DNA from: Pasteurellaceae bacterium
Lineage (GTDB): Bacteria; Pseudomonadota; Gammaproteobacteria; Enterobacterales; Pasteurellaceae
Length of the DNA stretch: 64,000 nucleotides
Reading direction: 5' to 3'
Assembly (NCBI GenBank): GCA_900756155.1
Contig: CAAEJV010000013.1
Coordinates: 1-64,000, forward strand
The notes under the pieces are model-generated. The model saw only the letters and a list, made by a program, of their open reading frames with translations, was not told the origin of the DNA and made no database searches. Made by a program: the position numbers and the translations under genes. Of this stretch, positions 1 through 8,067 are shown piece by piece. Within the stretch, counting starts at the first letter, position 1, and each line of letters opens with the position of its first letter.

Positions 1-1
1 A

Positions 2-568
2 GTAAAAAAAGCAGTTTCAGAAGCAAAAGATGAAGCTGCAGATAAAGCATCTGAGCTAAAAGATGCAGCTGAAGATAAAACTGTAGAAGCAAAAGAAGCA
101 GCTTCAGAAGCAAAAGATACAGTTGTAGACAAAGTAGTTAAATTCAAAGATGCAGTTGTAGATAAAGTTGCTGAAGTAAAAAATGCAGTTTTTGAAGCAA
201 AAGATGAAGCTGCTGATAAAGCGGCTGAGTTAAAAGATGAAGCTGAAGATAAAGCTGCTGAAGTGAAAGATGCGGCTGAAGATAAAGCTGTAAAAGCAAA
301 AGAAGCTGTCGAAGATAAAGTTGCTGAAGTAAAAGATTCGCTTTCAGAGGCAAAAGATGTAATGTCTTCTAAAGTTGAAGCTGCAAAAGATGCCACAGTA
401 AGCGCGGCAGTACAAGTTAAAGATGCTGTGGTTGCAGCAGCTAACTATGTTAAACATGTTGCGGAAAATAAAATGACTGAAGCAAAAGATGCTGTGTGCT
501 CTAAAGCAGAGGAAGTAAAAAATGTAGATTCTGAAACAAAAGATCAATCTGCAGCCGTAAAAAAGTAA
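2..568 (+). CDS. LEA-like repeat protein, 5' end missing
   Basis: The reading frame is open from base 2 to the stop at 566-568 and gives 188 residues with no start codon that fits, so the gene begins before the window. An internal ATG at 263 lies in the middle of the repeats and is not a believable start. The protein is almost only Lys, Ala, Glu, Asp and Val, in short amphipathic helical repeats such as EAKDEAADKA and AAELKDEAEDKA, without prolines. This pattern resembles group 3 LEA and apolipoprotein-like proteins. It has a single Cys near the C-terminus. It is clearly a paralogue of the lipoprotein gene that follows at 874, so it probably also begins with a lipoprotein signal, but that part is not visible. 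Function is unknown; a role in envelope or stress protection is a guess. Confidence 0.75.
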   Translation, partial: VKKAVSEAKDEAADKASELKDAAEDKTVEAKEAASEAKDTVVDKVVKFKDAVVDKVAEVKNAVFEAKDEAADKAAELKDEAEDKAAEVKDAAEDKAVKAKEAVEDKVAEVKDSLSEAKDVMSSKVEAAKDATVSAAVQVKDAVVAAANYVKHVAENKMTEAKDAVCSKAEEVKNVDSETKDQSAAVKK

Positions 569-873
569 CTGAAAAGTAAAAGCAATGGTTAAGGATTATT
601 CAAATTAACTGAGTTGAGTTGTTCAAAAAAAACACAAAAAAGTAATTTTTTATCTTTACAAAAAATAAAATTTTTCTTAGGAACTTTTTTATAAGTTTTT
701 TAAATTCATAGGGTTATAACGGTTTTTTTAGAAAAATCGCAATAAGTAATATTTGTAGAAATGTAAATTTTTTTTGCAGGTGTTTTATTTTGAGTTTTTT
801 TGCGTAAACTAGGCCACACAAAGCAAATGGCTTTGGATTAATTCTTAACCATAACAAAAAATGGAGAGTAACA
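569..873. other. AT-rich gap between the two repeat-protein genes
   Basis: These 305 bases hold no open frame that I would call a gene. They are very rich in A and T, with many T runs, and contain no uptake sequence. TATAAC at 715-720 could be a -10 box for the next gene, but the -35 region is weak. No clear terminator hairpin follows the first gene, so read-through into the second gene is possible. Confidence 0.5.
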
Positions 874-1419
874 ATGAAAAAAACAGTATTAGCCGCATTA
901 GTATTAGGTGCATCTTTAGCCGTAACAGGTTGTTTCGATAAACAAGAAACAGCTCAAAAAGTTGAAGCAGCAAAAGATGCAACAGCAAATGCAGCAACAC
1001 AAGTTAAAGATGCAGCAAAAGAAGTTGCAACTGATGTTAAAAATGCGGCAATTGACGCAAAAGATTCAGCTGCAAATAAAATGGCTGAAGCAAAAGAAGC
1101 TGTAGCTGATAAAGCTTCTGAAATGAAAGATGCTGCTGCAAATAAAATGGCTGAGGCAAAAGATGCAATGTCTTCTAAAATGGAAGAAGTAAAAAATGCA
1201 GCTTCTGAAGCAAAAGATGCAGCAGCAGATAAAGCAGTTGAAATGAAAGATGCTGCAGCAAATAAAATTGCTGAAGCAAAAGACGCAGTGTCTTCTAAAA
1301 TGGAAGCAGCAAAAAACTCAGCTTCAGAAACAAAAGATGCGGCAGCTGATAAAGCGGCTGAAGCAAAAGATGCTACATCTGACAAAGCAGCTGAAGTAAA
1401 AGAAGCTGTGACTAAATAA
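874..1419 (+). CDS. LEA-like repeat lipoprotein
   Basis: 181 residues. The N-terminus is a lipoprotein signal peptide with lipobox AVTGC, so Cys20 would be lipidated after cleavage. Residue 22 is Asp (C-F-D), so the usual inner-membrane retention position (+2, here Phe21) does not hold it back and outer-membrane sorting is expected. The rest is Lys/Ala/Glu/Asp-rich amphipathic helix in short repeats of the type KMAEAKDA, with no proline and no aromatic residue after Phe21. Residues 83-122 and 123-162 form a 40-residue tandem duplication. A GGAG-type ribosome site precedes the ATG. It resembles group 3 LEA proteins and amphipathic apolipoprotein repeats. Paralogue of the upstream gene. Followed by a strong terminator. 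No function can be assigned; membrane or peptidoglycan association or desiccation protection would be inference. Confidence 0.85.
   Translation: MKKTVLAALVLGASLAVTGCFDKQETAQKVEAAKDATANAATQVKDAAKEVATDVKNAAIDAKDSAANKMAEAKEAVADKASEMKDAAANKMAEAKDAMSSKMEEVKNAASEAKDAAADKAVEMKDAAANKIAEAKDAVSSKMEAAKNSASETKDAAADKAAEAKDATSDKAAEVKEAVTK
1120..1359 (+). repeat. Tandem 120-bp (40-codon) repeat
   Basis: Two copies of a 120-bp unit, 1120-1239 and 1240-1359, encode residues 83-122 and 123-162 of the lipoprotein. Both start with EMKDAAANK and contain SSKME and DAAADKA at the same offsets. The length is a multiple of three, so gain or loss of a copy would keep the frame. Confidence 0.75.
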
Positions 1420-1436
1420 TTAAACTTTCGTAAAAT

Positions 1437-1470
1437 AAAAACCTATCAGAGATTATCTGGTAGGTTTTTT
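1437..1470 (+). terminator. Terminator of the repeat lipoprotein gene
   Basis: The arms AAAACCTATCAG and CTGGTAGGTTTT pair over about 12 bp with one G-U pair, with a 7-base loop, and run into a T tract. Confidence 0.85.
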
Positions 1471-1489
1471 CTTTATGGAGCAATATGAA

Positions 1490-1756
1490 ATGTTATGTGC
1501 AATTTATAAAAGTAAACGTAAACCAGGCTGCTACCTTTATATTTCCAAACGAGATGATTTTTCAGCCGTACCGGATATATTGATGCAGAGTTTTGGTAAG
1601 CCTCAGTTTCTTATGCCTTTTAATTTGAAGGGATGTAAGCCGCTTGTTCATGCTAATAAAGATGAGGTCATGGAGAAAATTACTCAGCAAGGATTTTACC
1701 TTCAAATGCCAAAACAGGATGATGGGTTATTTAATAGTTTGAGTGAGATCAAATAA
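1490..1756 (+). CDS. ycgL: YcgL-family protein
   Basis: 88 residues beginning MLCAIYKSKRKPGCYLYISK, the usual beginning of the small YcgL family of gammaproteobacteria. An in-frame ATG at 1475 would add five residues, but GGAG at 1478-1481 sits 8 bases before the ATG at 1490 and E. coli YcgL starts at the matching residue, so I prefer 1490. Conserved family positions visible are the DDFS..P start of the first helix, a GxPQ turn, and the QGFYLQMP strand near the end. The biochemical role of the family is not established. The gene stands alone, right after the terminator of the lipoprotein gene. Confidence 0.85.
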   Translation: MLCAIYKSKRKPGCYLYISKRDDFSAVPDILMQSFGKPQFLMPFNLKGCKPLVHANKDEVMEKITQQGFYLQMPKQDDGLFNSLSEIK

Positions 1757-1858
1757 CCTTCTTATTTTTTCGTAAAAATCTTCAAATCTTGCTTTACCTC
1801 AATATTTTCTTCAAAAAACTCATTTAAAATTCACCGCACTTTTAAAAGGAGAATGAAA

Positions 1859-2593
1859 ATGAGTAGTTTCTTTGTGGCAGGTACAGATACCGACGTGGGT
1901 AAGACCACCGCCTGCCGTGCCATTATTCAGGCATTACAAGCAAAGGGCGTGCGAATTGTGGGTTATAAGCCAATAGCTTGTAGCTGTGAAGAGGGTATCT
2001 ATCCTGTCGAAAATCAGTCTAATGAATCCCAAACAGATTATGATGCTGACAATAATTCAGATGTGTTAGCTTTAATGGATGCAACGAATGAGCCCGTATC
2101 TTATCAAGAAGTGAATAGCTATACTTTTGCTCATTCATTGCCAATGCTGACTCGAGATAAATCACGCATTAAATTAAGTAAGATTAACCAAGCCTTAACA
2201 ACATTAGTTCAAAAATATCAATCTGTTGTGGTGGAAGGTTCATTTGGTTTACTCACACCAATGGCAGAAGGTAAGAGTTTTGCTGATTGGGTTGTTGAAC
2301 ATAAAATGCCCGTTGTGTTGGTTGTCGGCATTAAAGAAGGTTGTATTAATCACGCATTGCTGACAGCTCAAGTGATTAAACAGCTTGGCGTTCCTTTATT
2401 AGGCTGGATTGCAAATCGAATTAATCCTTGCTTAGGGCATTATAAAGAGGTGGTGGATATTTTAGAGGCTCAGATTGATGCGCCTCTGCTAGGTAAAATC
2501 CCTTATATTCATAAACCAGAATCTCAAGAGTTGGGGCATTATTTAACCAATATAGATCGTTTGATGTATATGCAAACAGAGTTAGTTAAATAG
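1859..2593 (+). CDS. bioD: ATP-dependent dethiobiotin synthetase (BioD family)
   Basis: 244 residues. BioD closes the ureido ring of dethiobiotin from 7,8-diaminopelargonic acid, CO2 and ATP, the penultimate step of biotin synthesis. The Walker A-like loop GTDTDVGKT is at residues 7-15, and the VVVEGSFGL segment near residue 120 fits the second nucleotide and substrate motif. AAGGAG at 1846-1851 is 7 bases before the ATG at 1859 but only one base from an ATG two codons upstream, so 1859 is the better start. No other biotin genes are near. Haemophilus carries two bioD-like genes, and this isolated one corresponds by position next to ycgL to the second copy, so its exact role in biotin synthesis is less certain than the family. 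Confidence 0.85.
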   Translation: MSSFFVAGTDTDVGKTTACRAIIQALQAKGVRIVGYKPIACSCEEGIYPVENQSNESQTDYDADNNSDVLALMDATNEPVSYQEVNSYTFAHSLPMLTRDKSRIKLSKINQALTTLVQKYQSVVVEGSFGLLTPMAEGKSFADWVVEHKMPVVLVVGIKEGCINHALLTAQVIKQLGVPLLGWIANRINPCLGHYKEVVDILEAQIDAPLLGKIPYIHKPESQELGHYLTNIDRLMYMQTELVK

Positions 2594-2603
2594 TCGTTTG
2601 AAA

Positions 2604-2648
2604 TAAAAAGTGCGGTTAAAACTCATTAGATTTTAACCGCACTTTTAT
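2604..2648. terminator. Uptake-sequence pair, bidirectional terminator
   Basis: Inverted uptake sequences AAGTGCGGT (2608) and ACCGCACTT (2636) with matching flanks form a stem of about 16 bp between the converging bioD and can genes. A and T runs on both sides let it work in either direction. Confidence 0.8.
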
Positions 2649-3343
2649 TATTCTTCTTCGTTTTCTGGAAGCTCTTTTTTCAGGATATCTTCTTCCGCGA
2701 GGCTAGATAAGCGAGCAATCGCATTACGGTAAGAGATTTCAAGGGTTTCCCGACTGGTTGCAATAACACCTTGATCTACTAAGAAGCCATCATTTACATC
2801 ATATACCCAGCCATGTAGGGAGAGTTTTTGTCCACGTTCCCAAGCACTTTTTACGATAGATGTACGTCCTAGGTTATAAACTTGCTCTGCAACATTTAAT
2901 TTAGTGAGCATATCTGAGCGTTTTTCTGCTGAAAGATTGCCTAATAGATGCCCGTGTTTAAACCAAATATCACGAATATGGAGCAACCAGTTATTGATCA
3001 ATCCAAGATCGTGATCTTGCATAGCAGCGTTAATACCGCCACAATTTGTGTGGCCACAAATAATAATATGTTCAATTTTGAGTACATCAACGGCATATTG
3101 CACAACCGAAAGACAGTTAAAATCTGTATGAATAACTTGATTGGCTACATTACGATGAACAAATAACTCGCCAGGTTCAAGATTTGTTAATTTTTCGGCG
3201 GGAACACGGCTATCAGAACAACCAATCCAAAGATAATGAGGAGTTTGGTGATCAGCCAGTTCTTTAAAATAAGTGGAATTTTCTTCCTTCATTCTTTGCG
3301 CCCAACTGTAGTTGTTAGCAAAGAGCTGTTTAATTTTGTCCAT
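2648..3343 (-). CDS. can: Beta-class carbonic anhydrase
   Basis: 231 residues. Interconverts CO2 and bicarbonate in the cytoplasm, supplying bicarbonate for carboxylations. The zinc ligands are Cys42 in the motif CSDSRVP (with Asp44 and Arg46) and the His/Cys pair in CGHTNCGG about 55 residues later. Trp39 is present, one of the residues that form the non-catalytic bicarbonate site of the well-studied H. influenzae enzyme, so the same allosteric control is likely. AGGA precedes the start at 3343. The gene follows asnS on the same strand, separated by an uptake-sequence hairpin. Confidence 0.95.
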   Translation of the reverse strand: MDKIKQLFANNYSWAQRMKEENSTYFKELADHQTPHYLWIGCSDSRVPAEKLTNLEPGELFVHRNVANQVIHTDFNCLSVVQYAVDVLKIEHIIICGHTNCGGINAAMQDHDLGLINNWLLHIRDIWFKHGHLLGNLSAEKRSDMLTKLNVAEQVYNLGRTSIVKSAWERGQKLSLHGWVYDVNDGFLVDQGVIATSRETLEISYRNAIARLSSLAEEDILKKELPENEEE

Positions 3344-3427
3344 TTTTACTTTCCTTAATCAATGTGCTGAAAGATGACTTTAAGCATAATAAATGAAATA
3401 GGGATAAAATTTATCGCCTAAAATGAT

Positions 3428-3453
3428 AACCGCACTTTAAAGAAAGTGCGGTC
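3428..3453. terminator. Uptake-sequence hairpin between asnS and can
   Basis: ACCGCACTT at 3429 and AAGTGCGGT at 3444 form a 10-bp stem with a 4-base loop. No long T run follows on the minus strand, so termination of asnS here may be partial. Confidence 0.55.
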
Positions 3454-3469
3454 AATTTAAACAATATTT

Positions 3470-4873
3470 TTAGAAATTTGCATTTCTTGGTGCACGAGGG
3501 AATGGAATCACATCGCGAATATTTTGTACGCCAGTTACATAAACGATTAAGCGTTCAAAACCAAGACCGAAACCTGAATGTGGTACGGTACCATATTTAC
3601 GAAGATCACGATACCACCAGTAATCTTCAGGATTTAAGCCCATTTCTTCCATACGTTTATCTAATACGTCTAAACGTTCTTCACGTTGAGAACCTCCGAT
3701 GATTTCACCAATTCCAGGTGCAAGAACATCCATTGCGGCCACAGTTTTACCATCGTCATTTAAACGCATATAGAAGGCTTTGATATCTTTCGGATAGTTT
3801 TTCACGACAACAGGTGATTTGAAATATTCTTCTGCTAAGAAACGTTCATGTTCAGAAGATAAATCGATACCCCAAGAAACAGGGAACTCGAATTTCTTAC
3901 CTGATTTTAATAATACATCGATCGCATCGGTATAGTCGATTTGAGCAAAATCAGAGTTTACAAAGTTTTCTAAACGAGTAATAACGTCTTTATCTACATG
4001 TTTTTCAAAGAATTTTAAGTCATCTTTGCGCTCAGCAAGTACAGCACGGAATACGTATTTCAACATGTCTTCTGCTAATTTAGCATTGTCAGCAAGCGTT
4101 GCAAACGCAACTTCAGGCTCAACCATCCAGAATTCAGCAAGGTGACGAGTTGTATTTGAATTTTCAGCACGGAATGTAGGACCAAAAGTATAGATTTTGC
4201 TTAATGCACAGGCATAAGTTTCACCGTTTAATTGTCCTGAAACCGTTAAAAATGACTCTTTTCCGAAGAAATCTTGGCTGAAATCAACTTTGCCATCTTC
4301 ACCACGAGGAAGATTTTCTAAATCAAGTGTTGAAACACGGAACATTTCACCCGCACCTTCAGTATCTGAAGCGGTAATTAATGGGGTAGCGACCCAGTAG
4401 AAGCCTTGTTCATGGAAGAAACGATGAATAGCTTGTGCTAAGCAGTGACGAACACGCGCCACGGCACCGATAATATTGGTACGAGGACGTAAGTGAGCTA
4501 CTTCACGTAAGTATTCAATTGAGTGACGTTTTGCTGCCATTGGATAAGTATCAGGATCTTCTACAAACCCTGTCACTTCTACTTTTTCAGCTTGAAGTTC
4601 AACAGCTTGACCTTCAGCAGGTGACTCAACAATGGTACCGGTTACGATAACAGAGCAACCCGTTGTTAAGCGTAATACTTCACTTTCATAATTTTCAATA
4701 TCGTTATTGACGATGACTTGAATAGGGTCAAAGCAAGAGCCGTCATAAACTGCAAGGAAAGAAAGACCCGCTTTAGAATCACGACGGGTACGTACCCATC
4801 CGCGTACGGTAACTTTTTCGCCTATAGCGATTTTACCTTGTAATACATCAACAATAGATGCAACTTTAGACAT
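3470..4873 (-). CDS. asnS: Asparagine-tRNA ligase
   Basis: 467 residues, the normal length for AsnRS. Charges tRNA-Asn with asparagine. The N-terminal OB-fold anticodon-binding domain covers about residues 1-110 (GWVRTRRDSKAGLSFLAVYD). The class II catalytic domain follows, with motif 2 around FRAENSNTTRHLAEFWMVE and motif 3 GFGLGFERLIVYV near the C-terminus. The C-terminal PFPRAPRNANF ending is typical for AsnRS and separates it from AspRS. GAGG is placed 7-8 bases before the ATG at 4873. Single gene, divergent from sohB. Confidence 0.97.
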   Translation of the reverse strand: MSKVASIVDVLQGKIAIGEKVTVRGWVRTRRDSKAGLSFLAVYDGSCFDPIQVIVNNDIENYESEVLRLTTGCSVIVTGTIVESPAEGQAVELQAEKVEVTGFVEDPDTYPMAAKRHSIEYLREVAHLRPRTNIIGAVARVRHCLAQAIHRFFHEQGFYWVATPLITASDTEGAGEMFRVSTLDLENLPRGEDGKVDFSQDFFGKESFLTVSGQLNGETYACALSKIYTFGPTFRAENSNTTRHLAEFWMVEPEVAFATLADNAKLAEDMLKYVFRAVLAERKDDLKFFEKHVDKDVITRLENFVNSDFAQIDYTDAIDVLLKSGKKFEFPVSWGIDLSSEHERFLAEEYFKSPVVVKNYPKDIKAFYMRLNDDGKTVAAMDVLAPGIGEIIGGSQREERLDVLDKRMEEMGLNPEDYWWYRDLRKYGTVPHSGFGLGFERLIVYVTGVQNIRDVIPFPRAPRNANF

Positions 4874-5013
4874 ATAAACCTCTGTAATTCATTATAAATT
4901 AGGCAATAAAACTGTGTTAGTTTACCTTAAATCGCAAAATTTTCCATAAAAAGTTAGTGTAAATCGGGCTTGCACAGTAAAATAATTCCTTCACTTTATT
5001 TAGGAGAAAAACT

Positions 5014-6069
5014 ATGTGGTCTGATATTTTGACCGGCTATGGCATTTTTATTTTAGAGATTTTAACGATTTTACTTGTAATCGCAGCTATCGTGGCAATG
5101 ATTATTTCTGCAAAGCAACGTAATGCGGCACATCATGGTGAATTAGTTGTGACAGATCTTTCTGAAGAATTTAAGGAAACAGTTAAGCATTTACGCGATT
5201 TCCAACTTTCAGAAGAAGAGCTTAAACAAGCGGAAAAAACAGAGAAGAAAGCCAAAAAACAAGAAGCAAAGGCTTTAAAAGCAAAATTAAAAAACGGTGA
5301 GAAAGCAGCACCTAAACCTTGTGTTTACGTGCTCGATTTTAAGGGTGATATTTCTGCATCAGAAACAACCGCACTTCGTGAGGAAATTTCGGCAATTATT
5401 AATGTGGCAAAAGCCGATGATGAAGTCTTATTACGTTTAGAAAGCCCAGGTGGTGTTGTTCATGGTTATGGCTTGGCTGCATCACAGTTAGCTCGCTTAA
5501 AGCAAAAAGGGATTAAATTAACGGTTGCAGTAGATAAGGTCGCTGCAAGTGGTGGGTATATGATGGCTTGTGTGGCAGATAAAATTGTTTCTGCGCCTTT
5601 TGCGATTATCGGTTCTATTGGTGTGGTTGCACAAATCCCTAATATTCATCGTTTATTAAAAAAACATGATGTCGATGTTGATGTGATGACAGCCGGGGAG
5701 TTTAAACGTACAGTCACAGTGTTAGGTGAGAATACCGAAAAAGGAAAACAGAAATTCCAAGCTGAACTTGAAGAAACCCATCAATTATTTAAACAATTTG
5801 TGGCCCAAAATCGACCGCACTTAGATGTGGATAAAGTCGCAACTGGTGAACATTGGTTTGGTCAGCAAGCCCTAGCGCTTCAGCTGGTCGATGAGTTAGC
5901 AACCAGTGATGATATTATTCTTGAAAAAATGAAAGATAAATCTGTTATCTCAGTGAAATACAAAGTGAAAAAGCCACTTTTACAAAAAATAGGTAAACAA
6001 GCAGAGGAGAGTATTGAGGGAATTATCCACCGAAATTTAACAAAAAATGGTCAAGATTTTATTCAATAA
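5014..6069 (+). CDS. sohB: Inner-membrane serine peptidase SohB
   Basis: 351 residues. S49-family peptidase anchored in the inner membrane with the catalytic domain in the periplasm. One N-terminal transmembrane segment lies at about residues 8-33, followed by a charged Lys/Glu-rich linker (residues 60-100). The catalytic Ser is in KVAASGGYMMA near residue 190 and the general-base Lys in the GEFKRTVTVLGE segment about 50 residues later, as in SppA and SohB. AGGAG precedes the ATG. Family role: degradation of membrane or periplasmic proteins; SohB was found as a multicopy suppressor of a degP mutant. No operon partner. A 214-base AT-rich gap without a clear terminator follows. Confidence 0.93.
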   Translation: MWSDILTGYGIFILEILTILLVIAAIVAMIISAKQRNAAHHGELVVTDLSEEFKETVKHLRDFQLSEEELKQAEKTEKKAKKQEAKALKAKLKNGEKAAPKPCVYVLDFKGDISASETTALREEISAIINVAKADDEVLLRLESPGGVVHGYGLAASQLARLKQKGIKLTVAVDKVAASGGYMMACVADKIVSAPFAIIGSIGVVAQIPNIHRLLKKHDVDVDVMTAGEFKRTVTVLGENTEKGKQKFQAELEETHQLFKQFVAQNRPHLDVDKVATGEHWFGQQALALQLVDELATSDDIILEKMKDKSVISVKYKVKKPLLQKIGKQAEESIEGIIHRNLTKNGQDFIQ

Positions 6070-6283
6070 GAAAAAATTTTTACTTATTTGACAACTCTTT
6101 ACACAACTTTACAAAAAAGTTCCATAAAAAATCATTTTTTAATGTTTTTTTATTTACAAGTTAAAGAATTATGACTACCATACGCAATGAAACTTTTTAT
6201 AGTTTTATTTGTAAAATTTATAAAGTTTAGTTGTGTTGGTTCTTCTTGCAAGGATTGCACCTTAACAGTAAAAAGGTAAAGAA

Positions 6284-7141
6284 ATGAAATTATCTCGTAT
6301 TTTATTATCTGCAGTAGCAGTAGCGACAGTTGCTGCTTGTGGTAACTTAAGCAAAGTTACAGAAGCTGGTACTCCAGAATATAAAGAAGTTGATGGTCAA
6401 CAAGTACCACAACTCGTATGGCCTAAGATTGATAAAGCTGGTTTCAACCATGACGGTAGCCAATTTGGTTCATGGCCAAACTGGGACAACGTTCGTATGA
6501 TCGAACGTGGTATGAACAAAGACCAATTATATAACCTAATCGGTCGTCCACACTTCTCTGAAGGTTTATACGGTGTTGAAGAGTGGGATTATGCGTTCAA
6601 CTATCGTGAGAACGGTGTTCACAAAATTTGTCAATATAAAATATTATTTGATAAAAACCACAATGCTCAAAGCTTCTTCTGGTATCCAAACGGTTGTAAC
6701 GGAAACTCAGCATTTACTTTAAGTGGTGACTTCTTGTTCGACTTCGATAAAGATACTTTAACTCCACGTGGTAAAGAAGTTGTTGATAACGTTGCAGCAC
6801 AATTAAAAGAAACTGGTGCTAAAGAAGTTAAAGTTGCAGGTTACACTGACCGTTTAGGTTCTGATGCTTACAACTTGGATCTTTCTCAACGTCGTGCAAA
6901 CCGTGTTAAAGCTCGTTTAATTGAAGATGGTGTAACATCTGAAATTACAGCTGTTGGTTACGGTAAAGTGCCACAAGTTAAAGCTTGTAATGGTTACAAA
7001 CACGCAAGTAAAGCTGAGAAAGACTGTTTACGTCCAAACCGTCGTGTAGAAATCACTGCTTCTGGTTCTGTATTAAAATTACAAGAAGGTGGTCAAACTA
7101 ACGGTGGAACTCAAGGTCCAGCACCTCTTTATCAAAAATAA
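6284..7141 (+). CDS. Lipoprotein with BamE-like and OmpA domains
   Basis: 285 residues. The signal peptide ends in TVAAC, so Cys19 is the lipidation site. Residues about 70-130 (IERGMNKDQLYNLIGRP, then EEWDYAFNY) match the SmpA/BamE fold pattern. Residues about 150-265 are an OmpA-type peptidoglycan-binding domain (FDFDKDTLTPRGKEVV, GYTDRLGSDAYNLDLSQRRA, and RPNRRVEI), with the Asp and Arg that bind diaminopimelate present. The protein would therefore tie the outer membrane to the cell wall. Two Cys in the OmpA domain (NGYKH region) may form a disulfide. Codon choice is strongly biased to preferred codons, a sign of high expression. I do not recognise a fixed gene name. It stands alone with its own terminator. 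Confidence 0.85.
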   Translation: MKLSRILLSAVAVATVAACGNLSKVTEAGTPEYKEVDGQQVPQLVWPKIDKAGFNHDGSQFGSWPNWDNVRMIERGMNKDQLYNLIGRPHFSEGLYGVEEWDYAFNYRENGVHKICQYKILFDKNHNAQSFFWYPNGCNGNSAFTLSGDFLFDFDKDTLTPRGKEVVDNVAAQLKETGAKEVKVAGYTDRLGSDAYNLDLSQRRANRVKARLIEDGVTSEITAVGYGKVPQVKACNGYKHASKAEKDCLRPNRRVEITASGSVLKLQEGGQTNGGTQGPAPLYQK

Positions 7142-7156
7142 TTAGATAGAGAAGAC

Positions 7157-7188
7157 AAAAGAGCGTAATAAAAATTACGCTCTTTTTT
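7157..7188. terminator. Terminator after the BamE/OmpA lipoprotein gene
   Basis: AAAAGAGCGTAAT pairs with ATTACGCTCTTTT over about 13 bp with a short AAAA-type loop, followed by T. The A run on the left side means it could also serve the converging kinase-like gene. Confidence 0.88.
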
Positions 7189-7203
7189 ATTTTATGTAAG
7201 AAA

Positions 7204-8067
7204 TTATTCAAGTAAAAGTTCTTCAATCAATTTAGTGGTTAAGTTTATATAACTTCCATTGAAACGATGACTGAAATTTAGCAGGTAATAAAGCTGATAA
7301 AGGTGTTTTCTTTCTTCAAAACCTTCTTTATCAAGCGAAAAAGTGCGGTCATAAATTTCATAGAATTCAGGTGAGAAAGGTTGGAATAGTTCACTGAATG
7401 CTAAATCACACTCTCTATCCCCCCAGTAGCAAGCAGGATCATAAGTAAAGGTTTGATTACCTACGATAGCCGTATTCTCAATCCATAAGTTACCATGTAA
7501 CAAAGAAGGTTTGGGATTATGTTTTGAAAGTTTGTGTTTTACCTTTTCAATAATTAAATCAATGTCACCAAAGTCTAAACCTTTATCTTTGCAAAGTTGT
7601 AATTGCCATCCAATACGTTGTTCTGCAAAAAATTTTGCCCAACTTCCATTCCATTTATTCGGTTGATACTCAGGGCCAAGCCAAGTATCAAAATCTAATC
7701 CATAGTTTTTAGTGCCAGATACTTGATGGAGTTTAGCTAATTCTTCAGCAAAATGTGGCGTAGCATTGGTTTGCTGAGTAATAGGAAGCGCCTCTAATAA
7801 TAAGAAACTATGATTTTGAGAACAGCCTACGCCATACACTTGTGGAAGTCTGATTGTATTGGTTTTGCCTAGTAGGTTTAACTGATCAGCCTCTGCACGA
7901 AACATTGAACGATAAGACCGTTCATTCACTTTAACAAAGACCGGTTGGATTCCATCCGTAATAAGCCAAGTTTCATTTACTTCGCCCCCTGGCACTTTGT
8001 TTTTTTCTTTGATGTTATAGTAAGCACCAAATTGATCAGCTAAGACTTGAGAAATTGATTTCCACAT
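7204..8067 (-). CDS. Fructosamine kinase family protein with altered HxD motif
   Basis: 287 residues from the ATG at 8067, chosen because a perfect AGGAGG lies 6 bases upstream; the longer frame to 8085 would place that site inside the gene. The family (YniA, FN3K) phosphorylates sugars bound to proteins so that the adduct falls off, or similar ketoamine and ribulosamine substrates. Visible are an N-terminal VFVKVNE lysine strand, a SWAKFFAEQRI segment, and the metal-binding DPACYWGDRECDLAFSELF motif. The usual catalytic HGDLW is here HGNLW: the Asp codon is AAC (Asn) at 7489-7491. Either this member is catalytically weak or dead, or it works differently. Divergent from pheST. Confidence 0.85.
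   Translation of the reverse strand: MWKSISQVLADQFGAYYNIKEKNKVPGGEVNETWLITDGIQPVFVKVNERSYRSMFRAEADQLNLLGKTNTIRLPQVYGVGCSQNHSFLLLEALPITQQTNATPHFAEELAKLHQVSGTKNYGLDFDTWLGPEYQPNKWNGSWAKFFAEQRIGWQLQLCKDKGLDFGDIDLIIEKVKHKLSKHNPKPSLLHGNLWIENTAIVGNQTFTYDPACYWGDRECDLAFSELFQPFSPEFYEIYDRTFSLDKEGFEERKHLYQLYYLLNFSHRFNGSYINLTTKLIEELLLE

Noticed and set aside
144..353. Leu/Gln-rich frame on the minus strand in the first repeat gene.
   Set aside because: Same cause: the complement of Lys/Glu/Ala repeats. The composition is an artefact of the repeats.
954..1385. A long open frame on the minus strand across the repeat lipoprotein gene, giving 143 residues.
   Set aside because: It is the mirror of an A/G-rich repetitive gene, without a ribosome site or signal of its own; the plus-strand lipoprotein explains the region.
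2..1419. Regular repeats suggesting a CRISPR array or minisatellite.
   Set aside because: The repeats follow codons, encode helical protein repeats, have no uniform spacers, and no cas genes are near.
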